Source of the DNA: Pseudomonas rhizosphaerae
GTDB lineage: Bacteria; Pseudomonadota; Gammaproteobacteria; Pseudomonadales; Pseudomonadaceae
Reading direction: 5' to 3'
NCBI RefSeq assembly: GCF_000761155.1
Contig: NZ_CP009533.1
Span: forward strand, 3,233,001 to 3,297,000
DNA length: 64,000 nucleotides
Translations under genes and position numbers: made by a program
In this document: piece after piece, positions 28,528 to 38,308 of the stretch
Numbering within the stretch: the stretch's first letter is position 1
How the letters are laid out: the number at the start of each line of letters is the position of its first letter
The notes under the pieces: generated by a model
What the model saw: only the letters and a program-made list of their open reading frames with translations
Databases searched by the model: none
Told to the model about the DNA's origin: nothing

Positions 28528-30348
28528 TCAGTTCTTGGCTTTCTTGGCAGCGCGGGTACGCTCGCCTTCGTCCAGGATCTTCTTGCGCAGACGGATCGAC
28601 TTCGGCGTGACTTCGCACAGCTCGTCGTCCTGGATGAATTCCAGGGCCTGTTCCAGGGTGAAGCGAACAGGCGGAACCAGAGCGATGGTCTCGTCTTTAC
28701 CCGAGGCACGCATGTTGTCCAGCTTCTTGCCTTTGGTTGGGTTGACGCCCATGTCGGTGTCGCGGCTGTTGAGGCCGACGATCTGACCGTTGTAGATCTC
28801 CTGACCGTGCTCGACGAACAGCTTGCCGCGCGCCTGCAGGGTTTCCAGGGAGTAGGTCAGCGCCTTGCCGGTTTCGACCGAAACCAGTACGCCGTTCTGA
28901 CGACCTGACATGTGGCCCGACTTCATCGGAGCGTAGCGATCGAAGATCGAGGTCAGGATGCCAGCACCGTTGGTCAGGGTCAGGAACTGGTTACGGAAAC
29001 CGATCAGACCGCGAGCAGGGATGTTGTATTCCAGACGAACACGGCCCTTGCCATCCGGCACCATGTTGGTCAGGTCGCCTTTACGCAGACCCATTTCTTC
29101 CATGACCTTGCCCTGGGATTCTTCAGGGGTGTCGATGGTGACGTTCTCGAACGGTTCCTGCTTCTCGCCATCAACCTGGCGGATGATCACTTCCGGACGA
29201 CCGACACCCATTTCGAAGCCTTCGCGACGCATGGTTTCGATCAGTACCGAGAGGTGCAGTTCACCACGGCCGGAGACCTTGAACTTGTCGGCCGAGTCGC
29301 CTTCTTCAACGCGCAGGGCCACATTGTAGAGCAGTTCCTTGTCCAGACGGTCCTTGATGTTACGGCTGGTGACGAACTTGCCTTCTTTACCGCAGAAAGG
29401 CGAGTCGTTGACCTGGAAGGTCATGGAAACGGTCGGCTCGTCGACTGTCAGCGGCTTCATCGCCTCGACGGTGTCCGGGTGGCACAGGGTGTCGGAGATG
29501 AACAGCGAGTCCATACCGCTGATGCAGACGATGTCGCCAGCAGCGGCTTCTTCGACGTCTACACGGTGCAGACCGTGGTGACCCATCAGCTTGAGGATAC
29601 GGCCGTTGCGCTTCTTGCCATCGGCGCCGATGGCCACAACCGGGGTGTTCGGCTTGACCGAACCACGCGCGATACGGCCAACGCCGATGACGCCCAGGAA
29701 GCTGTTGTAGTCCAGAGCGGAGATCTGCATCTGGAATGGACCTTCACGGTCCACGGCTGGCGCTGGAACGTTGTCGACGATCGACTGGTACAGCGGGGTC
29801 ATGTCTTCGGCCATGTCGGCGTGGTCCAGACCGGCGATGCCGTTCAGGGCCGAGGCGTAGACGACTTTGAAGTCCAGCTGTTCTTCGGTGGCACCCAGGT
29901 TGTCGAACAGATCGAAGATCTGGTCCAGAACCCAATCAGGACGCGCGCCAGGACGGTCGACCTTGTTGATGCAGACGATCGGACGCAGGCCGGCTTCGAA
30001 CGCCTTCTTGGTCACGAAACGGGTTTGCGGCATAGGGCCGTCTTGAGCGTCGACCAGCAGCAGCACGGAGTCGACCATCGACATCACGCGCTCTACTTCA
30101 CCACCGAAGTCGGCGTGGCCCGGGGTGTCCACGATGTTGATGTGGTAGCCGTTCCAGTTGATGGCGGTGTTCTTGGCCAGAATGGTAATGCCGCGCTCTT
30201 TTTCCTGGTCGTTGGAGTCCATCACGCGCTCGTCGTTGAGCTCGTTGCGCTCCAGAGTGCCGGACTGACGCAGGAGTTTGTCTACCAGGGTGGTCTTACC
30301 ATGGTCAACGTGAGCAATGATGGCGATGTTGCGTAGATTTTCGATCAC
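28528..30348 (-). CDS. typA: Ribosome-associated translational GTPase TypA/BipA
   Basis: 606 residues from a GTG at 30348 ([20 protein letters not shown]), the family's normal N-terminus; the 38-codon upstream extension is unlike the family. G1 [10 protein letters not shown]3 [14 protein letters not shown] and G4 NKVDRP are intact, with the effector region [11 protein letters not shown]-like domains and the TypA-specific C-terminal domain follow ([19 protein letters not shown]). It binds the 70S ribosome and supports growth under stress and cold. Confidence 0.96.
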   Translation of the reverse strand: MIENLRNIAIIAHVDHGKTTLVDKLLRQSGTLERNELNDERVMDSNDQEKERGITILAKNTAINWNGYHINIVDTPGHADFGGEVERVMSMVDSVLLLVDAQDGPMPQTRFVTKKAFEAGLRPIVCINKVDRPGARPDWVLDQIFDLFDNLGATEEQLDFKVVYASALNGIAGLDHADMAEDMTPLYQSIVDNVPAPAVDREGPFQMQISALDYNSFLGVIGVGRIARGSVKPNTPVVAIGADGKKRNGRILKLMGHHGLHRVDVEEAAAGDIVCISGMDSLFISDTLCHPDTVEAMKPLTVDEPTVSMTFQVNDSPFCGKEGKFVTSRNIKDRLDKELLYNVALRVEEGDSADKFKVSGRGELHLSVLIETMRREGFEMGVGRPEVIIRQVDGEKQEPFENVTIDTPEESQGKVMEEMGLRKGDLTNMVPDGKGRVRLEYNIPARGLIGFRNQFLTLTNGAGILTSIFDRYAPMKSGHMSGRQNGVLVSVETGKALTYSLETLQARGKLFVEHGQEIYNGQIVGLNSRDTDMGVNPTKGKKLDNMRASGKDETIALVPPVRFTLEQALEFIQDDELCEVTPKSIRLRKKILDEGERTRAAKKAKN

Positions 30349-30476
30349 TTGTGTATCTCGATCAGAGGATTCGGTTGCCGCGCATTCTACGTGGCGAATA
30401 TTAATCAACGATGTTGCAACCGACCCTGTGGTCGGGGGGGCGATGGCGGATGGATCCACCATTCAACCCCGGAACT

Positions 30477-31931
30477 CTATGTCGGACGATAAACGCGCAC
30501 ATTGGCATGTCCCTCACTCAACAGATGGTGAGCATGCAGTCGGCTCATGACGCCCCGGTCGCAATACAGCAAGTACTGACGGGTGAAGTCCAGTTCCTTG
30601 AAGCGGCTGTTCAGGGCATAAAAAGGCATTGCCTGGACCTCGATGCCGGCCAGTGACAACGGCTGGTCTTCCTGGGCATCGGGGTGGCGGATATCGATGA
30701 CGACCTGTCCGGGCAGCACTTGGCCGACCTCTTCGACTTCGATATCCCGGCCCAGCTGGTCGATGACTTCATCGATGGACACCAGCTTGGCACGTTCCAG
30801 CGCTCGCTCAAGCACAGCCATGTCGAAGGACTTCTCTTCATGCACGACACGTGGCAGTTTTGCGCTGGTGGTCGGGTTGACCGAAATCACGCCGCAATAT
30901 TCTGGCATGTGTTTGGCAAAATCGGCAGTCCCAATTTCAACGGCTTGATCGATGATGTCCTGTTTATGGCTGGCCAGCAGTGGCCGCAGCACCAATTTGT
31001 CGGTGGCGCTGTCGATCGCCGACAGGTTGGGCAGGGTCTGGCTGGACACCTGGGAGATGGCTTCGCCGGTGACCAGCGCAGGAATCTTCAACTGGTCGGC
31101 GAAATGCGTGGCCCCACGCAGCATCATGCGCTTGAGGATCACGCCCATGTGGCTGTTGTCGACCTTGCCGAGAATCTCGCCCAGCACTTCTTCGAACGGT
31201 ACGCTGATGAACAGCACGCGCTGGGAGCTGCCGTACTTCTTCCACAGGAAGTGGGCGACTTCCATCACGCCCAGTTCGTGGGCGCGACCGCCCAGGTTGA
31301 AGAAGCAGAAATGCGTCATCAGGCCACGGCGCATGATCTGGTAGGCCGCAACGGTGGAGTCGAACCCGCCGGACATCAACACCAGGGTCTGTTCCAGGGC
31401 GCCCAACGGATAGCCGCCCATGCCATCGTGCTGGCCATGGATGACGAACAGGCGCTGGTCACGGATTTCCAGGCGCACCACGACGTCGGGCTTCTTCAGG
31501 TCGATGCCGGCGGCGCCACACTCGCGGCGCAACTGGCTGCCGACGGTGCGCTCCACGTCCATCGAGCTGAACGCGTGTTTGCCGGCACGCTTGGCACGCA
31601 CCGAAAAGATCTTTCCAGGCAGCAGCGGGCCGAAGTGCGCCTTGCACTTGGCCACGATGTCATCCATGTCGCCCAGCGGGTATTCGTCCACTTGCAGGAA
31701 ATGCGCGATACCTGGCGTGCAGCTCAGGCGCTCGTTCATCTCGCGCAACACCTTGGCGTCCGTCAGCTTGGTCTGGACTTCAAGGTTGTCCCACACGCCA
31801 GTGACCATCAGCTGCGGGTCCAGGTCACGGAGCACCATGCGAATGTTCTTGGCGAGCTGGCGGATGAAGCGCTTGCGCACCGGCGGGCTCTTGATGGTGA
31901 TCTCTGGGAAGACTTTTACGATAAGTTTCAT
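30477..31931 (-). CDS. thiI: tRNA 4-thiouridine sulfurtransferase ThiI
   Basis: 484 residues from [15 protein letters not shown] at 31931. The N-terminal ferredoxin-like and THUMP domains bind tRNA, the PP-loop [14 protein letters not shown] activates the target uridine as an adenylate, and the C-terminal rhodanese domain carries the persulfide cysteine in [10 protein letters not shown]. It makes s4U8 in tRNA and in many bacteria supplies sulfur for the thiazole of thiamine. The full-length rhodanese domain makes both roles possible. Confidence 0.95.
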   Translation of the reverse strand: MKLIVKVFPEITIKSPPVRKRFIRQLAKNIRMVLRDLDPQLMVTGVWDNLEVQTKLTDAKVLREMNERLSCTPGIAHFLQVDEYPLGDMDDIVAKCKAHFGPLLPGKIFSVRAKRAGKHAFSSMDVERTVGSQLRRECGAAGIDLKKPDVVVRLEIRDQRLFVIHGQHDGMGGYPLGALEQTLVLMSGGFDSTVAAYQIMRRGLMTHFCFFNLGGRAHELGVMEVAHFLWKKYGSSQRVLFISVPFEEVLGEILGKVDNSHMGVILKRMMLRGATHFADQLKIPALVTGEAISQVSSQTLPNLSAIDSATDKLVLRPLLASHKQDIIDQAVEIGTADFAKHMPEYCGVISVNPTTSAKLPRVVHEEKSFDMAVLERALERAKLVSIDEVIDQLGRDIEVEEVGQVLPGQVVIDIRHPDAQEDQPLSLAGIEVQAMPFYALNSRFKELDFTRQYLLYCDRGVMSRLHAHHLLSEGHANVRVYRPT

Positions 31932-32026
31932 GAAAACAGCGCGCGAAATGCCAGCCTGAAAAGAGGGGCGCGGATTATAGCGGAAATTGCTCAAGGTTTG
32001 ACCAGTTATCGTACGAACGGCCAAAC

Positions 32027-32041
32027 GCACCATTCTGGACC
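32027..32041 (+). promoter_or_regulatory. Candidate NtrC site upstream of glnA
   Basis: GCACC-ATTCT-GGACC: the left half matches the NtrC half-site GCACC and the right half matches GGTGC at three of five positions, with the correct 5-base spacing. It lies about 200 bases upstream of the glnA sigma54 element. Confidence 0.35.
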
Positions 32042-32153
32042 ACCCACAAACACCCCGCACCAAACCAGCGCACCCACATTCACCACAGCCCCCTGTTGCA
32101 GTGGTGCATGCAGCGTCCAGCCTTTATACGCACCGATGCCTGAAACAGAGCAT

Positions 32154-32180
32154 GACGCGGCTTGCGCCGCTGCTACAGGG
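32154..32180. repeat. Solitary GCGGCTTGCGCCGC hairpin unit in the glnA upstream region
   Basis: GACGCGGCTTGCGCCGCTGC followed by TACAGGG is one unit of the repeat family that occurs in tandem after ntrC and ruvX. It sits between the candidate NtrC site and the sigma54 promoter of glnA. I see no other feature in the rest of the 421-base gap 31932-32352 except a lone GGTGCA at 32103. Confidence 0.7.
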
Positions 32181-32236
32181 GAATGTGCTCGAACATAGGG
32201 ATCGTGCACAGCGGCGTTGCGCCCATCACGGGGCAC

Positions 32237-32252
32237 TGGCATGCAAATTGCT
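32237..32252 (+). promoter_or_regulatory. Sigma54 promoter of glnA
   Basis: TGGCATG-CAAA-TTGCT matches TGGCACG-N4-TTGCW with the invariant GG and GC at the correct distance, about 100 bases ahead of the glnA start. NtrC activation under nitrogen limitation is the expected control. Confidence 0.75.
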
Positions 32253-32352
32253 CCCTTGTGAGGCAGGTTGCCTTGGCCGACTATCGGGCCCGGCATCACT
32301 CATATTTGGGGGCCCCTTTCATAATTGGCCCTATTCCACCCCGGAGGACAAC

Positions 32353-33759
32353 ATGTCGAAGTCGGTTCAACTCATCAAAGATCATGACGTCAAGTGGATT
32401 GATCTGCGCTTTACTGATACCAAAGGCAAGCAGCAGCACGTGACCATGCCAGCGCGCGATGCTCTGGATGACGACTTCTTCGAAGTCGGCAAGATGTTCG
32501 ACGGCTCCTCCATCGAAGGCTGGAAAGGCATCGAAGCCTCCGACATGATCCTGCTGCCCGACGACAGCACTGCCGTGCTCGACCCGTTCACCGAAGAGCC
32601 GACCCTGATCCTGGTCTGCGACATCATCGAACCGTCGACCATGCAAGGCTACGATCGCGACCCACGCGCCATCGCCCACCGTGCCGAGGAATACCTGAAG
32701 TCGACCGGTATCGGCGACACCGTGTTCGTCGGTCCGGAACCTGAATTCTTCATCTTCGACGAAGTGAAGTTCAAGTCGGACATCTCCGGCTCCATGTTCA
32801 AGATCTTCTCGGAACAGGCTTCCTGGATGACCGACCAGGATGTGGAAGGCGGCAACAAGGGCCACCGTCCGGGCGTCAAGGGCGGCTACTTCCCAGTGCC
32901 TCCGGTCGACCACGACCACGAAATCCGTACCGCCATGTGCAACGCACTGGAAGAGATGGGTCAGGTCGTCGAAGTTCACCACCACGAAGTGGCGACTGCC
33001 GGCCAGAACGAAATCGGCGTCAAGTTCAACACCCTGGTCGCCAAGGCCGACGAAGTGCAAACCCTGAAGTACGTCGTGCACAACGTTGCCGACGCCTACG
33101 GCCGCACCGCTACCTTCATGCCCAAGCCACTGTACGGTGACAACGGTTCGGGTATGCACGTGCACATGTCGATCTCCAAGGACGGCAAGAACACCTTCGC
33201 CGGCGAAGGCTATGCCGGCCTGTCCGACACCGCCCTGTACTTCATCGGCGGCATCATCAAGCACGGCAAGGCACTGAACGGCTTCACCAACCCGTCGACC
33301 AACTCCTACAAGCGTCTGGTCCCAGGTTTCGAAGCTCCAGTGATGCTGGCCTACTCGGCTCGCAACCGTTCCGCCTCGATCCGCATTCCTTACGTCAACA
33401 GCCCTAAAGGCCGTCGTATCGAAGCCCGTTTCCCGGATCCGGCAGCCAACCCGTACCTGGCTTTCGCAGCCCTGCTGATGGCTGGCCTGGACGGCATCCA
33501 GAACAAGATCCACCCTGGCGACGCTGCCGACAAGAACCTGTACGACCTGCCGCCTGAAGAGGCCAAGGAAATCCCACAGGTGTGCGGCAGCTTGAAGGAA
33601 GCCCTGGAAGAGCTGGACAAGGGCCGTGCGTTCCTGACAAAGGGCGGCGTGTTCAGCGACGACTTCATCGATGCCTTCATTCACCTGAAGAGCGAAGAAG
33701 AAATCAAGGTTCGTACCTTCGTACACCCACTGGAATACGACCTGTACTACAGCGTCTGA
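32353..33759 (+). CDS. glnA: Glutamine synthetase type I
   Basis: 468 residues from ATG at 32353 with GGAGGA upstream; the frame is open further upstream but noncoding. The ATP-site block [13 protein letters not shown] in variant form [12 protein letters not shown], glutamate-binding [10 protein letters not shown] and the adenylylation-site tyrosine in NLYDLPPEE mark it as the GSI-beta type controlled by GlnE. It assimilates ammonium into glutamine. It heads a nitrogen-control block with ntrBC and an NrsZ-like sRNA. Confidence 0.98.
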   Translation: MSKSVQLIKDHDVKWIDLRFTDTKGKQQHVTMPARDALDDDFFEVGKMFDGSSIEGWKGIEASDMILLPDDSTAVLDPFTEEPTLILVCDIIEPSTMQGYDRDPRAIAHRAEEYLKSTGIGDTVFVGPEPEFFIFDEVKFKSDISGSMFKIFSEQASWMTDQDVEGGNKGHRPGVKGGYFPVPPVDHDHEIRTAMCNALEEMGQVVEVHHHEVATAGQNEIGVKFNTLVAKADEVQTLKYVVHNVADAYGRTATFMPKPLYGDNGSGMHVHMSISKDGKNTFAGEGYAGLSDTALYFIGGIIKHGKALNGFTNPSTNSYKRLVPGFEAPVMLAYSARNRSASIRIPYVNSPKGRRIEARFPDPAANPYLAFAALLMAGLDGIQNKIHPGDAADKNLYDLPPEEAKEIPQVCGSLKEALEELDKGRAFLTKGGVFSDDFIDAFIHLKSEEEIKVRTFVHPLEYDLYYSV

Positions 33760-33776
33760 TCCCTGTGATGTGACAG

Positions 33777-33803
33777 AAAGGCCACCCTCGGGTGGCCTTT
33801 TTT
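33777..33803 (+). terminator. Rho-independent terminator of glnA
   Basis: AAAGGCCACC-CTC-GGGTGGCC followed by TTTTTT; a compact stem with a U-tract 17 bases after the glnA stop. Confidence 0.9.
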
Positions 33804-33891
33804 CGTTGGGCGGCTGCCGTGGCAACGATGCACCCGCGCCGCCATTTGCTCTATGCTGGCCCCCATGCAAGCGCCACTCAGAGAAGTCTCC

Positions 33892-34410
33892 ATGCGCTCA
33901 CCCCTAGCCTGCCTGTTGCTACTGCTGTGTTCGCTGCCTGCCGCGGCGCAGATCTACAAGTACACCGACGCCCAGGGCAACACCGCCTACAGCAATCAAC
34001 CACCCGAGGGGCGTGCGAGCCAGACGGTCGAGCTACCGCCGCTCAACAGCGTCGAATCGCTGCGCAAGCCGGCGCCGGTGACCCTGCCGAGCACCGCCGT
34101 CCAGGTGCCGCAGACTCAGTACAGCCAGCTGGAACTGACCGGGCTGCCTAGCGATGAAGCGCTTCGCGCCAACAACGGTACCTTCGATGTCGGCGTAGCG
34201 ATCGTGCCCCGCCTGCGCTCCGGAGACCGGCTGCGCCTGGTCCTCGACGGCCAGCCTTATGGCCAGCCGACCAACGTACCGCGCCTGCAACTGGTGAATG
34301 TCGATCGCGGCGAACATAGCCTGGCAGTGCAGGTCGTCGACAGCCAGGACGCGGTCGTCCAGGAAAGCGCCACCGTCACCTTCACGGTGCAGCGGGTTCA
34401 TCTTCCATGA
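33892..34410 (+). CDS. DUF4124-domain exported protein, first of a pair
   Basis: 172 residues from ATG at 33892 (GAGAAG upstream). A signal peptide (MRSPLACLLLLLCSLPAAAQ) precedes the DUF4124 signature IYKYTDAQGNTAYSNQPPEG. The rest (about 60-172) is a beta-rich module with DRLRLVLDGQPYGQP and LVNVDRGEHSLAVQVVD that looks like an immunoglobulin-like fold. Likely periplasmic; no function is known. It ends in an ATGA overlap with a paralogue. The pair sits between glnA and ntrB. Confidence 0.85.
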   Translation: MRSPLACLLLLLCSLPAAAQIYKYTDAQGNTAYSNQPPEGRASQTVELPPLNSVESLRKPAPVTLPSTAVQVPQTQYSQLELTGLPSDEALRANNGTFDVGVAIVPRLRSGDRLRLVLDGQPYGQPTNVPRLQLVNVDRGEHSLAVQVVDSQDAVVQESATVTFTVQRVHLP

Positions 34411-35006
34411 GGTATTGGGCGCTGCTCTGGCTGGCCTTGAGCACCGCGTCGGCCCAGGCTGCGGTGTACACCTACGTCGACGCCAACGGCAACCGGGTGT
34501 TCACCGACCAGCCCGGCCAGGGCGCCAAGCGCGTGCCGATGCCGGAGCGCTCCAGCTCCGCCGCACCGGCCACGGTTGCGCCGCCACGCACCAGCAAGGT
34601 GCCTGTGCCGAACAAGGCGCCTGCGATGCGCTATCAGATGCTGCGTATTCTGGGGCCACTGCCGGACACCGCCGTGCGCGAAGAAGACGGCTCACTGATC
34701 GTGACCCTCACCAGCGAACCGGCGTTGCAGCCCAATCATCGCTACCGCCTGTTGCTGGACGGCGAAGTTGCCCAGGCACCCGGGCGCAGTCCGGTGTTCG
34801 CGTTGAGCAATGTCGACCGGGGCACCCATAGCCTGGCCGCCGAGATCATCGATCAGGACGACCATGTGATCGAGCGTACGCCCGCACAGCCCGTGCATCT
34901 GCAGCGTATATCGCTGATCCAGAAACGGCGCGTTCACCCTTGTCGTAATGCCGACTACGGTGTGCGCCCCGAATGTCCGCTCAAGGACAAGCCGGAAGAC
35001 GACTGA
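34407..35006 (+). CDS. DUF4124-domain exported protein, second of a pair
   Basis: 199 residues. Signal peptide (MRYWALLWLALSTASAQA), then VYTYVDANGNRVFTDQPGQG, the same DUF4124 block as the preceding gene, and a beta-rich C-terminal part with YRLLLDGEVAQAPG and LSNVDRGTHSLAAEIID matching its neighbour's module. A C-terminal extension has two cysteines (HPCRNADYGVRPECPLKD) that could form a disulfide. A tandem duplication with coupled translation; function unknown. Confidence 0.85.
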   Translation: MRYWALLWLALSTASAQAAVYTYVDANGNRVFTDQPGQGAKRVPMPERSSSAAPATVAPPRTSKVPVPNKAPAMRYQMLRILGPLPDTAVREEDGSLIVTLTSEPALQPNHRYRLLLDGEVAQAPGRSPVFALSNVDRGTHSLAAEIIDQDDHVIERTPAQPVHLQRISLIQKRRVHPCRNADYGVRPECPLKDKPEDD

Positions 35007-35040
35007 GCAGCTCTCGGTCGCTAAATATCCGGTAACACAT

Positions 35041-35059
35041 GCGCACCCATATGGTGCGC
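35041..35059 (+). promoter_or_regulatory. NtrC-type palindrome upstream of ntrB
   Basis: GCGCACC-CATAT-GGTGCGC is a perfect 7-bp inverted repeat with a 5-base spacer, matching the NtrC consensus TGCACC-N5-GGTGCA. It lies about 230 bases ahead of the ntrB start and 35 bases after the preceding stop, suggesting NtrC control of its own operon. Confidence 0.7.
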
Positions 35060-35185
35060 TATCATGCTCATCGTGAGGCGTGCGGTTCCATTTTGGTTCG
35101 AAATGGCTGCGCGCGGTGCTTCGCGGCATACCGGTCGAGCACCTGTGGCACGCATTTGTACGATCGGCGCTTCTTTTCGGAGCCT

Positions 35186-35201
35186 TGGTTTGGTTCTTGC
35201 A
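35186..35201 (+). promoter_or_regulatory. Weak sigma54-like element ahead of ntrB
   Basis: TGGTTTG-GTTC-TTGCA keeps the GG and GC dinucleotides and the 16-base frame of a sigma54 promoter but lacks CAC after TGG. It lies 127 bases downstream of the NtrC palindrome and about 85 bases before the ntrB start. Confidence 0.3.
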
Positions 35202-35286
35202 TTTTCCTTGCACCAGCGAGTTTGTTTCGCGCGCGAACCCGGGCATTGCCACGGGCGCCCTGTGCCAAAAGAGGTCACCCGTCCCC

Positions 35287-36372
35287 ATGACCATCAGCGA
35301 TGCCCTGCACCGACTGTTACTCGACAACCTCACCACTGCCACCATTCTGCTCAACGCCGACCTGCGCCTTGAGTACATGAACCCCGCAGCCGAGATGTTG
35401 CTGGCGATCAGTGGCCAACGCAGCCATGGTCAGTTCATCAGCGAATTGTTCACCGAATCCACCGAAGCGCTGAATTCCCTGCGCCAGGCCGTCGAACAGG
35501 CTCACCCCTTCACCAAGCGCGAAGCGATGCTGACCGCACTGGCCGGCCAGACGCTGACGGTCGACTATGCCGTGACGCCGATCCTCAGCAACGGCGCGAC
35601 CTGGCTGCTGCTGGAGGTGCATCCACGCGATCGCCTGCTACGCATCACCAAGGAAGAGGCGCAGTTGTCCAAGCAGGAAACCACCAAAATGCTGGTGCGC
35701 GGCCTGGCACACGAAATCAAGAATCCCCTGGGTGGCATCCGCGGCGCGGCCCAGCTGCTGGCTCGCGAGCTGCCCGAAGAAAGCCTCAAGGACTACACCA
35801 ACGTCATCATCGAGGAAGCCGACCGCCTGCGTAACCTGGTCGACCGCATGCTCGGCTCGAACAAGCTGCCCTCGCTGGCGATGACCAACATCCATGAGGT
35901 GCTGGAGCGTGTGGCCAACCTGGTCGAGGCCGAAAGCCAGGGCTGCATCACCCTGGTGCGCGACTACGATCCGAGCATTCCCGATGTCTTGATCGACCGC
36001 GAACAGATGATCCAGGCCGTGCTCAACATCGTACGCAACGCCATGCAGGCCATCAGCGGCCAGAACGAGCTGCGCCTGGGCCGCATCAGCCTGCGCACCC
36101 GCGCCATGCGCCAGTTCACCATCGGCCACGTGCGCCACCGCCTGGTCAGCAAGATCGAGATCACCGACAACGGGCCGGGCATTCCTGCCCAATTGCAGGA
36201 AACCATCTTCTACCCCATGGTCAGTGGCCGTCCCGACGGCACCGGCCTGGGGCTGGCCATTACCCAGAACATCATCAGTCAGCACCAAGGCTTGATCGAA
36301 TGTGAAAGCCACCCCGGCCACACCACGTTTTCGATCTTCCTGCCGCTGGAACAAGGAGCCGCTTCGTCATGA
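35287..36372 (+). CDS. ntrB: Nitrogen regulation sensor histidine kinase NtrB
   Basis: 361 residues from ATG at 35287; the frame extends 69 codons upstream, but that part lacks family similarity. PAS domain (LLDNLTTATILLNADLRLEY), the phospho-acceptor block GLAHEIKNPLGGIRGAAQLL, N-box NIVRNAMQAI, DNGPGIP and GTGLGLAITQNI. It phosphorylates NtrC under nitrogen limitation and is switched to phosphatase by PII. It lacks membrane helices, as expected. It overlaps ntrC by ATGA. Confidence 0.97.
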   Translation: MTISDALHRLLLDNLTTATILLNADLRLEYMNPAAEMLLAISGQRSHGQFISELFTESTEALNSLRQAVEQAHPFTKREAMLTALAGQTLTVDYAVTPILSNGATWLLLEVHPRDRLLRITKEEAQLSKQETTKMLVRGLAHEIKNPLGGIRGAAQLLARELPEESLKDYTNVIIEEADRLRNLVDRMLGSNKLPSLAMTNIHEVLERVANLVEAESQGCITLVRDYDPSIPDVLIDREQMIQAVLNIVRNAMQAISGQNELRLGRISLRTRAMRQFTIGHVRHRLVSKIEITDNGPGIPAQLQETIFYPMVSGRPDGTGLGLAITQNIISQHQGLIECESHPGHTTFSIFLPLEQGAASS

Positions 36373-37805
36373 GCCGTAGTGAAACTGTCTGGATCGTCGA
36401 TGACGACCGTTCCATCCGCTGGGTCCTGGAAAAGGCCCTGCAGCAAGAAGGCATGACCACCCAGAGCTTCGACAGCGCCGATGGCGTCATGAGCCGGCTG
36501 GCACGCCAGCAGCCCGACGTGATCATCTCCGACATCCGCATGCCCGGCGCCAGTGGCCTGGACCTGCTGGCGCGCATTCGCGAGCAGCATCCGCGCCTGC
36601 CGGTGATCATCATGACCGCCCATTCGGACCTGGACAGCGCGGTGGCCAGCTACCAGGGCGGCGCCTTTGAGTACCTGCCCAAGCCGTTCGACGTCGACGA
36701 GGCGGTGTCGCTGGTCAAGCGCGCCAACCAGCATGCCCAGGAACAGCAGGGCCTGACCGAAGTCCCGGCGCTGACCCGCACGCCCGAGATCATCGGCGAA
36801 GCGCCGGCCATGCAGGAAGTCTTCCGCGCCATCGGCCGACTCAGCCACTCCAACATCACCGTGCTGATCAACGGCGAGTCGGGCACCGGCAAGGAACTGG
36901 TCGCCCACGCCCTGCACCGGCACAGCCCAAGGGCCGCATCGCCGTTCATTGCGTTGAACATGGCGGCGATCCCCAAGGACCTGATGGAATCGGAGCTGTT
37001 CGGCCATGAAAAGGGCGCCTTCACCGGCGCGGCCAACCTGCGCCGTGGCCGCTTCGAACAGGCCGACGGCGGTACGCTGTTTCTCGACGAGATCGGCGAC
37101 ATGCCGGCCGATACCCAGACGCGTCTGCTGCGCGTGCTGGCCGATGGCGAGTTCTATCGCGTTGGTGGGCACATTCCGGTCAAGGTCGACGTGCGTATCA
37201 TCGCCGCCACCCACCAGAACCTGGAAACCCTGGTGCACGCCGGCAAGTTTCGCGAAGACTTGTTCCATCGCCTCAACGTGATCCGCATCCACATCCCGCG
37301 CCTGTCGGACCGTCGCGAAGACATCCCGACCCTGGCCCGCCATTTCCTCAGCCGCGCTGCCCAGGAACTGGCAGTCGAGCCCAAGCTGCTCAAGAGCGAG
37401 ACCGAGGAATACCTGAAGAACTTGCCGTGGCCCGGCAACGTGCGCCAGCTGGAGAATACCTGCCGCTGGATTACGGTAATGGCGTCCGGGCGCGAAGTGC
37501 ACACTGGCGACCTGCCGCCCGAGCTGCTCAGCCTGCCGCAGGACGCGGCGCCGGTGACCAACTGGGAGCAGGCGTTGCGCCAGTGGGCCGATCAGGCCCT
37601 GGCACGCGGCCAGTCGAGCCTGCTCGACAGCGCCGTGCCCAGCTTCGAGCGGATCATGATCGAGACAGCCCTGAAGCACACCGCCGGACGCCGTCGCGAC
37701 GCCGCCGTGCTGCTGGGTTGGGGTCGCAACACCCTGACCCGCAAGATCAAGGAACTGGGCATGAAGGTCGATGGCGCCGACGAGGACGAAGTCGAAGAAG
37801 CCTGA
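36369..37805 (+). CDS. ntrC: Nitrogen regulation response regulator NtrC
   Basis: 478 residues. The receiver domain carries the phospho-acceptor aspartate in PDVIISDIRMPG. The AAA+ domain has Walker A GESGTGKELVA, the sigma54-contact loop EKGAFTGAA, Walker B GGTLFLDEIGDM and arginine-rich RLLRVLADGEFYRVGG. A Fis-type helix-turn-helix ends the protein (RRRDAAVLLGWGRNTLTRKI). Its predicted targets in the window are glnA, its own operon and the sRNA downstream. Confidence 0.98.
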   Translation: MSRSETVWIVDDDRSIRWVLEKALQQEGMTTQSFDSADGVMSRLARQQPDVIISDIRMPGASGLDLLARIREQHPRLPVIIMTAHSDLDSAVASYQGGAFEYLPKPFDVDEAVSLVKRANQHAQEQQGLTEVPALTRTPEIIGEAPAMQEVFRAIGRLSHSNITVLINGESGTGKELVAHALHRHSPRAASPFIALNMAAIPKDLMESELFGHEKGAFTGAANLRRGRFEQADGGTLFLDEIGDMPADTQTRLLRVLADGEFYRVGGHIPVKVDVRIIAATHQNLETLVHAGKFREDLFHRLNVIRIHIPRLSDRREDIPTLARHFLSRAAQELAVEPKLLKSETEEYLKNLPWPGNVRQLENTCRWITVMASGREVHTGDLPPELLSLPQDAAPVTNWEQALRQWADQALARGQSSLLDSAVPSFERIMIETALKHTAGRRRDAAVLLGWGRNTLTRKIKELGMKVDGADEDEVEEA

Positions 37806-37806
37806 C

Positions 37807-38072
37807 GCCCCGCACATACCCCCCAGGGTACGCGATCCCTGTAGCAGCGGCGCAAGCCGCGTCCGGCCTCACTGTGGTGGGTCTGGTGCACCGCACGTAC
37901 CGCCGACGCGGCTCGCGCCGCTGCTACAGGGGTACGTCAGATGCCCCGCACACACCCCCACAGGCGTACGTGATCTCTGTAGCAGCGGCGCAAGCCGCGT
38001 CCGGCCTCACCGCGGGGGGTCTGGTACACCGCACATACCGCCGACGCGGCTCGCGCCGCTGCTACAGGGGGC
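37807..38072. repeat. Tandem GCGGCGCAAGCCGC repeats after ntrC
   Basis: CTGTAGCAGCGGCGCAAGCC begins at 37839 and again at 37977 (138 bases apart). Each copy is followed by an inverted GCGGCTCGCGCCGCTGCTAC unit, and by a shared linker with GTCTGGTGCACCGCAC or GTCTGGTACACCGCAC. Each unit can fold into one long hairpin. They fill the first part of the 718-base gap 37806-38523; the rest holds the NtrC box, sigma54 promoter and sRNA. Confidence 0.85.
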
Positions 38073-38112
38073 TTGAAGAAACTCTCTGCTTTTGTGCATT
38101 CGCCTTGTGCAG

Positions 38113-38129
38113 TGCACCCACAGGATGCG
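38113..38129 (+). promoter_or_regulatory. NtrC box upstream of the sRNA
   Basis: TGCACC-CACAG-GATGCG matches TGCACC-N5-GGTGCA at ten of twelve specified positions, 154 bases ahead of the sigma54 promoter at 38283. Confidence 0.6.
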
Positions 38130-38282
38130 CTGTTAAACATCGCTTATCGCCTGGATAAAACCTCGTTCGCTTCATCAGGCCAAGAAACTGTGATCCGATC
38201 TAAATAATTTTTCCTTACAGTTCAGTTAGATAGATAGGACTGCCGAACGTTTTGGGCTTTCAGAAAGCTTCTGCAACAAAAC

Positions 38283-38298
38283 TGGCACGCCACCTGCA
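38283..38298 (+). promoter_or_regulatory. Sigma54 promoter of the NrsZ-like sRNA
   Basis: TGGCACG-CCAC-CTGCA: full -24 element and GC at -12 with exact spacing. Transcription should start near 38309. Confidence 0.8.
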
Positions 38299-38308
38299 AT
38301 GTACTAAC

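Noticed and set aside
35080..35286. In-frame N-terminal extension of NtrB (69 residues, partly hydrophobic)
   Set aside because: NtrB is a soluble protein that normally starts at the PAS domain; the extension overlaps the promoter region and lacks a ribosome-binding site.
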